Source: UBA4416 sp040376995
GTDB taxonomy: Bacteria > Bacteroidota > Bacteroidia > B-17B0 > Aurantibacillaceae
DNA length: 61,166 nucleotides
Direction of reading: 5' to 3'
NCBI GenBank assembly: GCA_040376995.1
Contig: JBEIPP010000002.1
Location: 1 to 61,166, forward strand
This document shows, one piece after another, positions 42,068-50,554 of this stretch. The stretch's first letter is position 1, and each line of letters opens with the position of its first letter. The notes below the pieces were generated by a model. It had not been told where the DNA came from and searched no databases. It saw only the letters and a list, made by a program, of their open reading frames with translations. The translations under genes and the position numbers were made by a program.

Positions 42068-43345
42068 TTATAAAGATTGAAATGCAATTTCAAAAGCTTT
42101 TATTGTTTTATCAATATCTTCTTGAGTATGAGCTTCACTCATAAAACCAACTTCGTAACCAGAAGGACCAGAGTAAATATTATTTTCTAATAAAGAATGA
42201 TATAAAACTTTAAAGTGTTTCATACTATCTACATCAATATCTTCAGCACTTCTAATTGCTTTTTTATTGGTAAATGCCAACCAAAAAATAGATCCAATAC
42301 TAAAAATTGTAAAATCGTGTTTCGTGTTCTTTTTCAATCCTGTTATTAGTATTTGAGTTTTTGTTTCTAGATCCTTATAAAAATTAGGCTTTAAACACTG
42401 CGTTAATTGAGCAAAACCTGCTGTCATAGCAACTGGATTTCCACTTAAAGTTCCAGCTTGATATACATTACCCTCTGGCGAAATCGAAGCCATAATTTCC
42501 TTACTTGCTCCGTAAGCTCCAACAGGAAATCCTCCACCAATAATTTTTCCATAAGTAATAATGTCTGGTTTAATATCGTAGTAACCAGCAGCGCCACAAA
42601 AACCAACTCTAAATCCACTAATTACTTCGTCAAACAATAATAAAGTTTTATTAGTTGTACAAATATCTCTTAAGAATTGTAAGTATTCTTTTTCTTGTAA
42701 AAGCAATCCATTATTTGCCGGAATTGGTTCAATAATCACACATGCAATCTCATCTCTAAATTGAGCAAAAGCTTGAGTAACAGCTTCCTTATTATTTAAT
42801 GGAACTACAATGGTTTCTTTAACAAAACTTTCTGGCACACCAGCAGAAGAAGTTTCTCCAAAAGTTACTAAGCCCGAACCTGCTTTTACTAAAAGTGAAT
42901 CTGAGTGTCCATGATAACAACCTTCAAATTTTAAAATTTTATTTCTTCCTGTAAAACCCCTTGCTAAGCGTATTGCACTCATTACTGCTTCTGTACCACT
43001 ACTTACAAAGCGAATTTTTTCGATATAATGATTATTAGTTAATATTAATTCAGCAAGTTGATTTTCTAAGCGAGTAGGCGCGCCAAAAGATGTTCCATTA
43101 CGCATTGTTTTTTCAACTGCATTTAATACATTTTCATTAGCATGACCTAAAATTAACGGTCCCCAACTAGCGCAGTAATCAATATATTCATTTCCATCAG
43201 CGTCCCAAACGTGCGATCCTTTTCCTTTATCAATAAATATAGGAGTTCCACCTACGCTTCTAAATGCACGTACAGGAGAGTTTACACCACCTGGAAAAAA
43301 CGCTTTAGCTTTTTCAAATAATTTAGCTGATTCTTGATTGTTCAT
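42068..43345 (-). CDS. hemL: Glutamate-1-semialdehyde 2,1-aminomutase
   Basis: PLP enzyme of 425 residues that turns glutamate-1-semialdehyde into 5-aminolevulinate, the first haem precursor, in the C5 pathway. Diagnostic segments are FPGGVNSPVRAFRSVGG, CASWGPLILGH, SGTEAVMSAIRLARG, YHGHSDSLLVKAGSG, DEVISGFRVG and the PLP-lysine segment TYGKIIGGGFPVGAYG. It is monocistronic with a perfect -7 element (TATCTTTG) 18 bp before the start. Other haem genes are not in the window. Confidence 0.96.
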   Translation of the reverse strand: MNNQESAKLFEKAKAFFPGGVNSPVRAFRSVGGTPIFIDKGKGSHVWDADGNEYIDYCASWGPLILGHANENVLNAVEKTMRNGTSFGAPTRLENQLAELILTNNHYIEKIRFVSSGTEAVMSAIRLARGFTGRNKILKFEGCYHGHSDSLLVKAGSGLVTFGETSSAGVPESFVKETIVVPLNNKEAVTQAFAQFRDEIACVIIEPIPANNGLLLQEKEYLQFLRDICTTNKTLLLFDEVISGFRVGFCGAAGYYDIKPDIITYGKIIGGGFPVGAYGASKEIMASISPEGNVYQAGTLSGNPVAMTAGFAQLTQCLKPNFYKDLETKTQILITGLKKNTKHDFTIFSIGSIFWLAFTNKKAIRSAEDIDVDSMKHFKVLYHSLLENNIYSGPSGYEVGFMSEAHTQEDIDKTIKAFEIAFQSL

Positions 43346-43363
43346 TTCTGGAAATTTTTACTT

Positions 43364-43371
43364 CAAAGATA
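43364..43371 (-). promoter_or_regulatory. -7 element of hemL
   Basis: TATCTTTG on the minus strand (plus strand CAAAGATA) matches TAnnTTTG exactly and lies 18 bp upstream of the hemL ATG. No TTTG was found at the -33 position. Confidence 0.5.
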
Positions 43372-43422
43372 AAGCTTTGAAGGATATATTTTTTGTTTAA
43401 TGAAAAATATATAAATTTAATC

Positions 43423-43779
43423 ATGCATTTGGATGAACTAAGGGAATATTGTATTAATAAAAAAGGTGTTGAGGAAGGTTTTCCTTTTGGAGGAGATACA
43501 TTGGTATTTAAGGTAATGGGGAAAATATTTTTACTTTCAGGAATAGATTCTCAGCCTGTACAATTTAATGCTAAATGTGACCCCGAAAAAGCCATAGAAT
43601 TAAGAGAAAATTATCCCTGTGTTTTACCTGGCTATCATATGAATAAACAACATTGGAACACTATTATATGTGATGGATTTGTTTCTGATAAACAAATTCA
43701 AGAATGGATTGATGACAGTTATAATTTGGTTGCATCTAGTTTAACAAAGAAGTTAAAATCTGAATTAGAAAATCTTTAA
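43423..43779 (+). CDS. MmcQ/YjbR family protein
   Basis: Small cytoplasmic protein of 118 residues from the ATG at 43423 (MHLDELREYCINKKGVEEGF); the TTG at 43393 adds ten residues absent from the family. It contains PFGGDTLVFKVMGKIFLL, QFNAKCDPEKAIELRENY, PGYHMNKQHWNTI and a C-terminal DDSYNLVASSLTKK, all characteristic of the YjbR fold, which resembles a double-wing DNA-binding domain. No firm function is known. The stop abuts the convergent SpoIID-like gene. Confidence 0.85.
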   Translation: MHLDELREYCINKKGVEEGFPFGGDTLVFKVMGKIFLLSGIDSQPVQFNAKCDPEKAIELRENYPCVLPGYHMNKQHWNTIICDGFVSDKQIQEWIDDSYNLVASSLTKKLKSELENL

Positions 43780-45021
43780 CTATTCATCTTTGAAAAAGCT
43801 CAATATATGTAAATCAATTAATTGTGTTTTTTGATAGTAAAAATTTATCACATCAGGATACTTGTAACCTAATTTTGCCATTCGCATCGCTCCTTCCTGA
43901 CACATGCCAACGCCATGACCAAATCCTCTTCCTTTAAATATTAATGTATCGCCTTGTTGAAAAATACTAAAAAAAGTAGATTTAAGTTGTAAATCAGTAC
44001 GAACATTTTTTAAAGGAACTTTTATATTATTTGCTTCTAAAAATGGTTTTCTGTTTTCTTGTTTAAAAGTGAGCGCTAACCATCGAGCGTTAGAATCTTG
44101 TATTGGATAATTATGTTTTAGTTTTAGATAAGACAGCCAATCTTCTTTTGCCATTTTTCTTTCCCATTTGGCATTTGGCATTTTAACACTAAACGTATCA
44201 TTTACACTTCTGAGATAAGATAATTTACTACCCCAAACATCTTCAGAGTTAGCGGTTTGACCTCCGCTATTACTATGAAAAGCCGCATCTATTAAATTTA
44301 AATTATCGTCCACTACTACTTTCCCTTTTGTATCGGTAACAGCTTTCATAATATCTAATTCAGTAGTTTTACCAAAATAGGCTTGGCAATGTGTGTGGTC
44401 GCATAAGTTAAAGCCTTCGGTTCCATGTTTTTGTAAATGAGATAAAGCAAATGTTCTAGCTAAAATAGCTTGTACTTTATAAAACTCTTGATAAGAACGC
44501 TTTCCTGATTCGGCTTGCACAACACCTGAAATATAATTATCAAGAATAATTTCATTAATGCATTTTAAATCACCAAACTCTGCAGAAACCATTAAGTTAT
44601 CCTCATAAAATCTTGGTTTTCTGTCGGGTAAAACTAACTTTAATCGAAAAGCTTTTACAACGTCTTGACTAGAAATTTTAACTCGTTTGTATTTTCCAAT
44701 TATATTTTCAAAAGTTTTTACTTCAACAGAATCATTACTATACGAAAATTTAATAATGGGAAACTTAGCAGAATTGGCTATTTCAACGCCATTTGCCCAA
44801 ACGCTATAGTTACCAGCTTCAGAGCTAAAAGTAAAAGATTGAATTTTTAGTTGAGAAAAAATTCTAATATTCACTACTTCATCCGAAGAGATTTTTTTTG
44901 TTGTTGCAGAATTGATTGTTTTAGTTTTAAGTTTTATGGATTTAGCACAAACTTCCGTTACTTGCCAAGAGACAAGAAATAGCAAAACAATAGATATAAA
45001 TATAATTTTACTTTTTTGCAT
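43780..45021 (-). CDS. SpoIID/LytB-domain protein, exported
   Basis: Protein of 413 residues with an N-terminal hydrophobic segment (signal peptide, about residues 4-24). The SpoIID core is clear: ISGVVQAESGKRSYQEFYKV, QAILARTFALSHLQKHG, LCDHTHCQAYFG, AAFHSNSGGQTANSEDVWG and GRGFGHGVGMCQEGAMRMA. In Bacillus, SpoIID is a lytic transglycosylase acting on peptidoglycan denuded of peptides; here it is probably a periplasmic wall-remodelling enzyme. The catalytic Glu of QAESG is present. It overlaps lpxB by 14 bp and is last in the surE-lpxB operon. Confidence 0.88.
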   Translation of the reverse strand: MQKSKIIFISIVLLFLVSWQVTEVCAKSIKLKTKTINSATTKKISSDEVVNIRIFSQLKIQSFTFSSEAGNYSVWANGVEIANSAKFPIIKFSYSNDSVEVKTFENIIGKYKRVKISSQDVVKAFRLKLVLPDRKPRFYEDNLMVSAEFGDLKCINEIILDNYISGVVQAESGKRSYQEFYKVQAILARTFALSHLQKHGTEGFNLCDHTHCQAYFGKTTELDIMKAVTDTKGKVVVDDNLNLIDAAFHSNSGGQTANSEDVWGSKLSYLRSVNDTFSVKMPNAKWERKMAKEDWLSYLKLKHNYPIQDSNARWLALTFKQENRKPFLEANNIKVPLKNVRTDLQLKSTFFSIFQQGDTLIFKGRGFGHGVGMCQEGAMRMAKLGYKYPDVINFYYQKTQLIDLHILSFFKDE

Positions 45022-46138
45022 GAATGTGATTGTACATTAACTCCGCAACTTTTTTAGAAGCTCCACTATTTCCTAGTAATTTAATTAAACCATCGTACTC
45101 CTTCAACATCTCTTCTCTAATTGCTCCAGAAATGATTTTAGTTAATTCTTCTTTTAAATTTTTAGAGCTTAAATCGCTTTGTATTAATTCTTTAACAACA
45201 GGTTTGTCTAAAATCAAATTTGGTAAGCCAATGTATTTAACTCTTCCTCCAACAACCATTTTAGCAATAGAATAAGAAACGGTTCCGCCTTTATAACACA
45301 CAACTTGTGGCAATCTAAATAAAGCACTTTCTAACGTAGAGGTTCCTGATTTTATAATTCCCGCATGAGCATTATGCATTAAAGCATACGTTTGATTAAA
45401 TACCACTTTTAAATTTTTATTAATTGCCATTTGATAGGCTTCTTTGGGCAGATTTGTTGTTCCTGCTATTACAAATTGATACTCCTTAAAATCATTAACT
45501 ACATCCAACATAATAGAAAACATACGTTCTATTTCTTGTTTTCTGCTACCTGGCAAAATAGCAATGATGGGTCTATTATCTAAATTATTTTTTGATATAA
45601 ATGTTGCTTTATCTGGTAACGAAGATTTTTCTTGCTCAATAGCATCTAATAATGGATGCCCAACATAATCGGCTTCGTAGTTGTGTTTTTTGTAAACTGC
45701 CACTTCAAAAGGCAGTATCACAAACATTTTTTCCACACTGCGTTTTATTATTTCTACACGATTTTCTTTCCATGCCCAAATGGTTGGAGAAATATAATAA
45801 AACACTCTAATACCTTGTTTTTTTGCCCAATCAGCAATTCGTAAATTAAATCCAGGATAATCAACTAAAATCAAAATCTCTGGTTTAAATTCTAAAATAT
45901 CTTGCTTACAAAACGCTATATTTTTAAAAATAGTGCGAAGGTTTTTTGCAACTTCCACAAAACCCATAAAAGCTAAATCCTTAATATGCTTTCTTGATTT
46001 TTGATGAGTAACCGCTTCCATTAAATCGCCACCCCAAAATCTGAATTCAATATTTTTATCCAACATAAGCAATTCCTTCATCATGTTTGATGCATGTAAA
46101 TCACCTGATGGCTCCCCAGCTATAACGTAGTATTTCAT
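45008..46138 (-). CDS. lpxB: Lipid-A-disaccharide synthase
   Basis: Glycosyltransferase of 376 residues that joins UDP-2,3-diacylglucosamine and lipid X into the lipid A disaccharide at the inner membrane. It has AGEPSGDLHASNMM, RFWGGDLM, LAFMGFVEVAKN, LVDYPGFNLRIA, YYISPTIWAWKENR, YVGHPLLD and ILPGSRKQEIERM. It confirms a lipid A-bearing outer membrane. It lies in a minus-strand operon: surE, a small membrane-protein gene, lpxB and the SpoIID-like gene, with gaps of 2-8 bp or overlaps. Confidence 0.95.
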   Translation of the reverse strand: MKYYVIAGEPSGDLHASNMMKELLMLDKNIEFRFWGGDLMEAVTHQKSRKHIKDLAFMGFVEVAKNLRTIFKNIAFCKQDILEFKPEILILVDYPGFNLRIADWAKKQGIRVFYYISPTIWAWKENRVEIIKRSVEKMFVILPFEVAVYKKHNYEADYVGHPLLDAIEQEKSSLPDKATFISKNNLDNRPIIAILPGSRKQEIERMFSIMLDVVNDFKEYQFVIAGTTNLPKEAYQMAINKNLKVVFNQTYALMHNAHAGIIKSGTSTLESALFRLPQVVCYKGGTVSYSIAKMVVGGRVKYIGLPNLILDKPVVKELIQSDLSSKNLKEELTKIISGAIREEMLKEYDGLIKLLGNSGASKKVAELMYNHIHAKK

Positions 46139-46146
46139 GATTTAAT

Positions 46147-46440
46147 TTAAAGAAGAGAAATGTATAATACTAAACCAACATATAAGAAAGAAGCTATAAT
46201 TAGCCCTTTACTAAAATCAAATATTTTTTTATTTAACGAAATATAAAACACAGCCAAACTAGCAATAATACATGCTATCACAACTTCCTGTAACATATCT
46301 CCCATTCTAAGATATCTAATAAAGCCATACGGAAAACTTAATTGGCTGTGCATAAATAACCAATAACAGAAAAAACAAAATGCAGGAAAAAATATTCCAA
46401 ACACAAAGCCTACCCAAAGTTTATTAATTTTATCTAACAT
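46147..46440 (-). CDS. Small hypothetical membrane protein in the surE-lpxB operon
   Basis: Protein of 97 residues with three hydrophobic segments (about residues 9-29, 48-68 and 75-96), separated by short polar loops (FPYGFIRYLRMGDMLQE). No family name recognised. The 2-bp gap to surE and 8-bp gap to lpxB argue that it is a real, co-transcribed gene, perhaps with an envelope role. Confidence 0.72.
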   Translation of the reverse strand: MLDKINKLWVGFVFGIFFPAFCFFCYWLFMHSQLSFPYGFIRYLRMGDMLQEVVIACIIASLAVFYISLNKKIFDFSKGLIIASFLYVGLVLYISLL

Positions 46441-46442
46441 GA

Positions 46443-47213
46443 TTATAAAGTATTTTGTAAATGTGTAATGTAATTATGTGCAGTTAAATCATGCATGATT
46501 GGAACAACAGATACATATCCGTTTTGTAAAGCCCACTCATCTGTATCTTTTGCTTCTGGCTCAAAATTTACAAACTTACCAGTTAACCAATAATATGAGC
46601 GGCCGTAAGGGTCTTGTCTTTCTTCAAAATCTTCTACCCAATTAGCTTTTGCCTGACGGCAAATTTTAAGTCCACTTATTTCATCTGCTTTTAGTTTTGG
46701 GAAATTCACATTTAAGCAAACACCTTGTGGTAATTTATCTTTTAAGCAAGATGATATGATTTTTTCTATAAAGGATGTAGTGGGATTAAAATCTGCATTA
46801 ATATCATAATCACATAAACTAAATCCAACAGCAGAGGTTCCTTCTAAAGAGCCTTCAATAGCCGCAGACATAGTGCCGGAATATATTACATTAATTGAAC
46901 TATTACTTCCATGATTAATGCCCGATAGCACTAAATCAGGCTTGCGTGGAAGTAATTTATTCACTGCCATTTTCACACAATCTACGGGAGTACCAGTGCA
47001 ACTATATTCTGCCAAAGCGCCTTGATGATAATTGGTTTTTTGAATTCGCAGTGTAGAATTAATAGTAATGGCATGCCCCATACCAGATTGAGGTTTATCT
47101 GGAGCAATAACAAACACATCACCAAATTTTTTGGCAATTGATGATAAATGTAAAATACCAGGAGCACTTACCCCGTCGTCATTTGTTACTAATATTAAGG
47201 GTTTTTCTTCCAT
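46443..47213 (-). CDS. surE: 5'/3'-nucleotidase SurE
   Basis: Metal-dependent phosphatase of 256 residues that dephosphorylates nucleoside monophosphates and related substrates. The N-terminal LILVTNDDGVSAPGI carries the metal-binding Asp12-Asp13 pair. APDKPQSGMGHAIT, LVLSGINHGSNSSINVIYSG and VSVVPIMHDLTA complete the family pattern. It heads the four-gene minus-strand operon with lpxB and the SpoIID-like gene. The 258-bp region upstream is shared with the divergent ridA and contains the ridA -7 element and leader element B. Confidence 0.95.
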   Translation of the reverse strand: MEEKPLILVTNDDGVSAPGILHLSSIAKKFGDVFVIAPDKPQSGMGHAITINSTLRIQKTNYHQGALAEYSCTGTPVDCVKMAVNKLLPRKPDLVLSGINHGSNSSINVIYSGTMSAAIEGSLEGTSAVGFSLCDYDINADFNPTTSFIEKIISSCLKDKLPQGVCLNVNFPKLKADEISGLKICRQAKANWVEDFEERQDPYGRSYYWLTGKFVNFEPEAKDTDEWALQNGYVSVVPIMHDLTAHNYITHLQNTL

Positions 47214-47318
47214 CTTGGTAAATCTATCGATTTTATAAATGATTCCTCTTGTAAATATGATTATTTTACTAAAACAATGATGTTGAATTCTACTATATTA
47301 TTTTATGTGTTTTTTTAG

Positions 47319-47326
47319 TATTTTTG
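47319..47326 (+). promoter_or_regulatory. -7 element of ridA
   Basis: TATTTTTG matches TAnnTTTG exactly. Transcription starting about 7 bp downstream would give a leader of roughly 140 nt that contains the whole of leader element B. Confidence 0.45.
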
Positions 47327-47345
47327 TAATACTAACTAAATAACA

Positions 47346-47472
47346 TTATAAAATAACCATGTTTGCCTTAAACACAAACGCATCCAGATAGCTATCGGGA
47401 GAAGATAAACTGGTTATTCCACCTGCCTGTCGGCAGACAGATATGACAATAAAAAACAAATAATTTAAACAT
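47346..47472 (+). repeat. Leader element, copy B (upstream of ridA)
   Basis: Second copy: AAATAACCATGTTTGCC, ACACAAACGCATCC, the core GATAGCTATCGGGA, AACTGGTTATTCCACC, hairpin CTGCCTGTCGGCAG, then an A-rich run to ATG. It is nearly the same as copy C (51450), and the match of B and C continues into the first seven codons of the genes. Confidence 0.85.
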
Positions 47473-47853
47473 ATGAAAAAAATTATAAAAACAGCTAATG
47501 CACCAGCTCCAATTGGACCATATAACCAAGCGGTTCAAGTTGGTGATTGTGTTTATGTGTCAGGAACTATCGCGATGGATTTAGAGTCGAAACAGTTAAT
47601 TAAAACTACTATTAAAGATGAAACTAAAATAGTAATGGATTATTTAGGTGCAGTTTTAAAAGAAGCTGGGTTAACTTATGATAATATTGTAAAAACTACA
47701 ATTTTCTTATCAGATATGAATAATTTTGTACATGTAAATGAAGTTTATAGCAGTTATTTTAAAGGTGATTTTCCTGCAAGAGCAACAGTTCAAGCTGATA
47801 GATTACCAAAAGATGCTAATGTTGAAATTAGCGTAGAAGCAAAGGTTTTTTAA
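47473..47853 (+). CDS. ridA: RidA family reactive imine/enamine deaminase
   Basis: Protein of 126 residues of the YjgF/YER057c/UK114 family. It has ANAPAPIGPYNQAVQVGDCVYVSG at the start, and the active-site Arg in DFPARATVQADRLPKDANVEIS. RidA hydrolyses 2-aminoacrylate and related imines released by PLP enzymes, protecting those enzymes in the cytoplasm. The Arg and the terminal Glu (VEAKVF) needed for catalysis are present. Its start codon and first codons (MKKIIKT) fall at the end of leader element B. A hairpin terminator follows. Confidence 0.94.
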   Translation: MKKIIKTANAPAPIGPYNQAVQVGDCVYVSGTIAMDLESKQLIKTTIKDETKIVMDYLGAVLKEAGLTYDNIVKTTIFLSDMNNFVHVNEVYSSYFKGDFPARATVQADRLPKDANVEISVEAKVF

Positions 47854-47884
47854 GGTAGTTTATTAAAAATAATTACATTTTACA

Positions 47885-47923
47885 TGAGATTTTGAGCAAA
47901 AATGTTCAAAATTTCATTTTTTT
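47885..47923 (+). terminator. Terminator of ridA
   Basis: TGAGATTTTGAGC (47885-47897) pairs with GTTCAAAATTTCA (47904-47916), 13 pairs including two G-U, followed by seven T. Confidence 0.75.
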
Positions 47924-48074
47924 GCTTTTAATGCATATTTTAGTATTAAATTGGGGAGTTATTTTTACCATCTAGTAGTTAAAAAAGTTTTATTCGCCGA
48001 AAAAATGTATTCAAAAATATTTGTTTATTTAATTTTTTGTTATAATTTTACTATAACTAAATAAATTTTATGTT

Positions 48075-48329
48075 ATGAATATTTTTGTAAGCAACATCAG
48101 CTTTAAAGTAAGAGAACAAGCACTAAGTGAACTTTTTTCTCAGTACGGCGAGGTAACCTCGGTAAGAATTATTAAAGACAAGGAAACAAAACGCAGCCGC
48201 GGCTTCGGATTTGTTGAAATGGCTAATGACGAAGATGGCCAAAAAGCTATCGACGCATTAAATGGAACAGAGCATTATGAACGTGCTATTGTTGTTTCGC
48301 AAGCAAAAGGAAAACCTGAAAACGCGTAA
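48075..48329 (+). CDS. RRM-domain RNA-binding protein
   Basis: Single RNA-recognition motif of 84 residues. RNP2 is NIFVSNISF at the N-terminus and RNP1 is SRGFGFVEM (about residues 45-53), with the usual aromatic positions (Phe4, Phe48, Phe50). Small RRM proteins of this kind are widespread in Bacteroidota, where they may serve in post-transcriptional control in a phylum that lacks classical Hfq in many members. The short basic tail (SQAKGKPENA) lacks a Gly-rich domain. The upstream 150 bp is AT-rich; a terminator shared with the convergent lipoprotein gene follows. Confidence 0.92.
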   Translation: MNIFVSNISFKVREQALSELFSQYGEVTSVRIIKDKETKRSRGFGFVEMANDEDGQKAIDALNGTEHYERAIVVSQAKGKPENA

Positions 48330-48347
48330 TCTTTTTATAATAAAATC

Positions 48348-48378
48348 AAAAGCCTCTGCTAGCTAGTAGAGGCTTTTT
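48348..48378. terminator. Bidirectional terminator after the RRM gene
   Basis: AAAAGCCTCT (48348-48357) pairs with AGAGGCTTTT (48368-48377) around GCTAGCTAGT. It has A and T runs at the ends and lies between two convergent genes. Confidence 0.85.
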
Positions 48379-48386
48379 ACATATAT

Positions 48387-48836
48387 TCAATTTCTAATAT
48401 TAAGTGTATTAATACCGTCAAATGAAGCATTGTAAAGCCTTAGATTTTGCGTAGCTGAACCAGAAATAAGTCCGCCATCAAATATTTGCCATTTTGAACC
48501 GCTAATGGTATCTTTTAAGGTAAAATTATCAACTTGAACTTTCACTTTTGCATTTGGATCATTTGGTAAGGCTGTAGAAGTACGCTCTATGGCTACAAAA
48601 TCGGTTGGCAAATTAGCAGCTGTTTTTCTGTAAACAATAATTCCATTTACACCACCATTTATATAAACCCAGCCACCTGCCGTTTGCAACTTAAAATAAA
48701 GTGGATAGTTTGGATAAATTGTCACATTTACTGTTTGGTATGCAATATTATCTTGTACTGTTTGACTCTTTTTTTTGCAAGAAAAAAAAATGCTTATAAA
48801 AGTGAATAAAACTAATATGCTAATTTTTCTAAACAT
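48387..48836 (-). CDS. Lipoprotein with a Rieske-like fold that lacks cluster ligands
   Basis: Lipoprotein of 149 residues from the ATG at 48836 (lipobox IFFSC, Cys20); the frame extends further upstream, but that part overlaps the divergent protease start. The segments YINGGVNGIIVYRK, GSKWQIFDGGLISGSAT and LRLYNASFDGINTLNI line up with Rieske-type lipoproteins of Bacteroidota. The Cys-x-His and Cys-x-x-His that would hold the [2Fe-2S] cluster are not present (STALPND, TISGSKW). So it may be a structural relative without redox function. The assignment to the fold is by pattern recognition only. Confidence 0.6.
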   Translation of the reverse strand: MFRKISILVLFTFISIFFSCKKKSQTVQDNIAYQTVNVTIYPNYPLYFKLQTAGGWVYINGGVNGIIVYRKTAANLPTDFVAIERTSTALPNDPNAKVKVQVDNFTLKDTISGSKWQIFDGGLISGSATQNLRLYNASFDGINTLNIRN

Positions 48837-48861
48837 TATGGTACAATATAGGTTAAACAAA

Positions 48862-48869
48862 TACCTTTG
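48862..48869 (+). promoter_or_regulatory. -7 element of the processing protease gene
   Basis: TACCTTTG, an exact TAnnTTTG, lies 23 bp before the ATG at 48893. A -33 TTTG is not evident. Confidence 0.55.
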
Positions 48870-48892
48870 CAATACAAATATAATCTTTTCAT

Positions 48893-50521
48893 ATGGACTT
48901 TGACCCATCTAAACCACCAAAAAAACATAACGTTTATTTTCCAATAATATTGTCTTTTGTATTAGTACTTGGTATTTGGGTAGGTAATTTCTTAAGTAAT
49001 CGAATTAGTAGAGGGTCATCTATAAATCAAAATTACAACACATCTACAAATGATAAAATTAATAGCTTATTGAATTATATTGAATATCAATATGTAGATA
49101 CGATTAATAAAAAAGACTTAGTAGAAAAAACCGTAACATCCATGTTGCAAAGTTTAGATCCACATTCAAGTTACATTCCTGCTAGTGAATTTGAAACTGT
49201 AAATGAACCTTTGGAAGGCAACTTTGATGGAATAGGCGTGGAATTTAATATTATTAAAGATACAATTAGAGTTGTTACGCCAATAGAAGGTGGTCCATCC
49301 GAAAAAATAGGAATTAGAGCTGGAGATAAAATAGTAAAAGTAGAAGGCAAGAATATAGCTGGAGTTAAAATTACAAATAAAGAAGTTTTTGAAAAATTAA
49401 GAGGAAAAAGCGGTACAATAGTTACTGTTTCAATTTTAAGAAGTGGGATTGCAAAACCATTAGAGTTTAAGATAACACGAGATGCTATTCCTTTATATAG
49501 TTTAGACGCATCTTATATGATTAATTCAACTGTAGGATATATTAAAATTAGCAAATTTGCTGCAACTACCTATGAGGAGTATTTGAAAGCCTTTAACGAA
49601 TTAAGTAATCAAGGTATGAAAAAATTAATTTTGGATTTACGAGGGAATCCAGGAGGATACTTAAATGCTGCGGTTGATATTTCGGATGAATTTTTAACTA
49701 ACGGTTTACAAATCGTTTATACTCAAGGAAAAGCTAATCCTAAAAAAACATACAAAGCTACTAGTCGCGGCAGTTTCGAAAATAATCCATTAGTGGTTTT
49801 AATTGACGAAGGATCGGCAAGTGCTAGTGAAATTGTAGCAGGAGCAATTCAGGATAACGATAGAGGGACAATAATTGGAAGAAGAAGTTTTGGGAAAGGA
49901 TTGGTTCAAGATCAATTGCAGCTACCTGATGGCTCAGCAATTCGTTTAACTATTGCTAGATATTACACACCAACAGGTAGATGTATTCAAAAACCATATT
50001 CTGATGATAAAACTCAATACTATAGTGAGGAATATGATAGATACGAAAATGGTGAATTATTAAATAAAGATAGTATCAAGATAGATAAAACAAAGCTATA
50101 TAAAACTCCTGAAGGAAAAGTTGTTTATGGAGGTGGTGGTATTATGCCTGATGTGTTTGTACCCATAGATACTGCTAAAACAAACTCATTTTTAAATAAA
50201 GTATTTTATGCTGGGGTTATTAATACTTTTACTTTTGAGTATGCAGATAAAAATAGAAACCAGATTAAAGCATATAAAACAGCGAAAAACTTCATTGATA
50301 AATTTGAAATCAGCAATGGCATTCTAGATGAATTTTACGAATATTGCTCTAAACAAAATTTATACTTGGAAAATCTCTCTAAATCTAAAACAAACGAAGC
50401 GTTAAAGCCTTATTTGAAAGCATTTATAGGGCGAGATGTTTTTGACAAAGACGCATATTATCCAATTATTAACCAAAAAGATAATTCAATAATAAAAGCC
50501 ATAGAAGTATTATCTAAATAA
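48893..50521 (+). CDS. S41-family C-terminal processing peptidase (Ctp/Prc)
   Basis: Membrane-anchored serine protease of 542 residues. It has an N-terminal membrane helix (about 16-35) and a CTP N-terminal region (MLQSLDPHSSYIPASEF). A PDZ domain (about 95-180, GIGVEFNIIKDTIRVVTPIE) and the S41 domain follow. The catalytic Ser is in DEGSASASEIVAGAIQ and the Lys in GRRSFGKGLVQDQ, with the expected spacing. Such enzymes trim the C-termini of periplasmic or exported proteins. It appears to be followed by two exported proteins of unknown role in the same direction. Confidence 0.92.
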   Translation: MDFDPSKPPKKHNVYFPIILSFVLVLGIWVGNFLSNRISRGSSINQNYNTSTNDKINSLLNYIEYQYVDTINKKDLVEKTVTSMLQSLDPHSSYIPASEFETVNEPLEGNFDGIGVEFNIIKDTIRVVTPIEGGPSEKIGIRAGDKIVKVEGKNIAGVKITNKEVFEKLRGKSGTIVTVSILRSGIAKPLEFKITRDAIPLYSLDASYMINSTVGYIKISKFAATTYEEYLKAFNELSNQGMKKLILDLRGNPGGYLNAAVDISDEFLTNGLQIVYTQGKANPKKTYKATSRGSFENNPLVVLIDEGSASASEIVAGAIQDNDRGTIIGRRSFGKGLVQDQLQLPDGSAIRLTIARYYTPTGRCIQKPYSDDKTQYYSEEYDRYENGELLNKDSIKIDKTKLYKTPEGKVVYGGGGIMPDVFVPIDTAKTNSFLNKVFYAGVINTFTFEYADKNRNQIKAYKTAKNFIDKFEISNGILDEFYEYCSKQNLYLENLSKSKTNEALKPYLKAFIGRDVFDKDAYYPIINQKDNSIIKAIEVLSK

Positions 50522-50528
50522 AAAAACG

Positions 50529-50536
50529 TACTTTTG
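50529..50536 (+). promoter_or_regulatory. -7 element upstream of the lipoprotein at 50555
   Basis: TACTTTTG, an exact TAnnTTTG, lies 19 bp before the ATG and 8 bp after the protease stop. The lipoprotein gene can therefore be transcribed on its own. Confidence 0.45.
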
Positions 50537-50554
50537 ATGTCATAAAATCAAATT

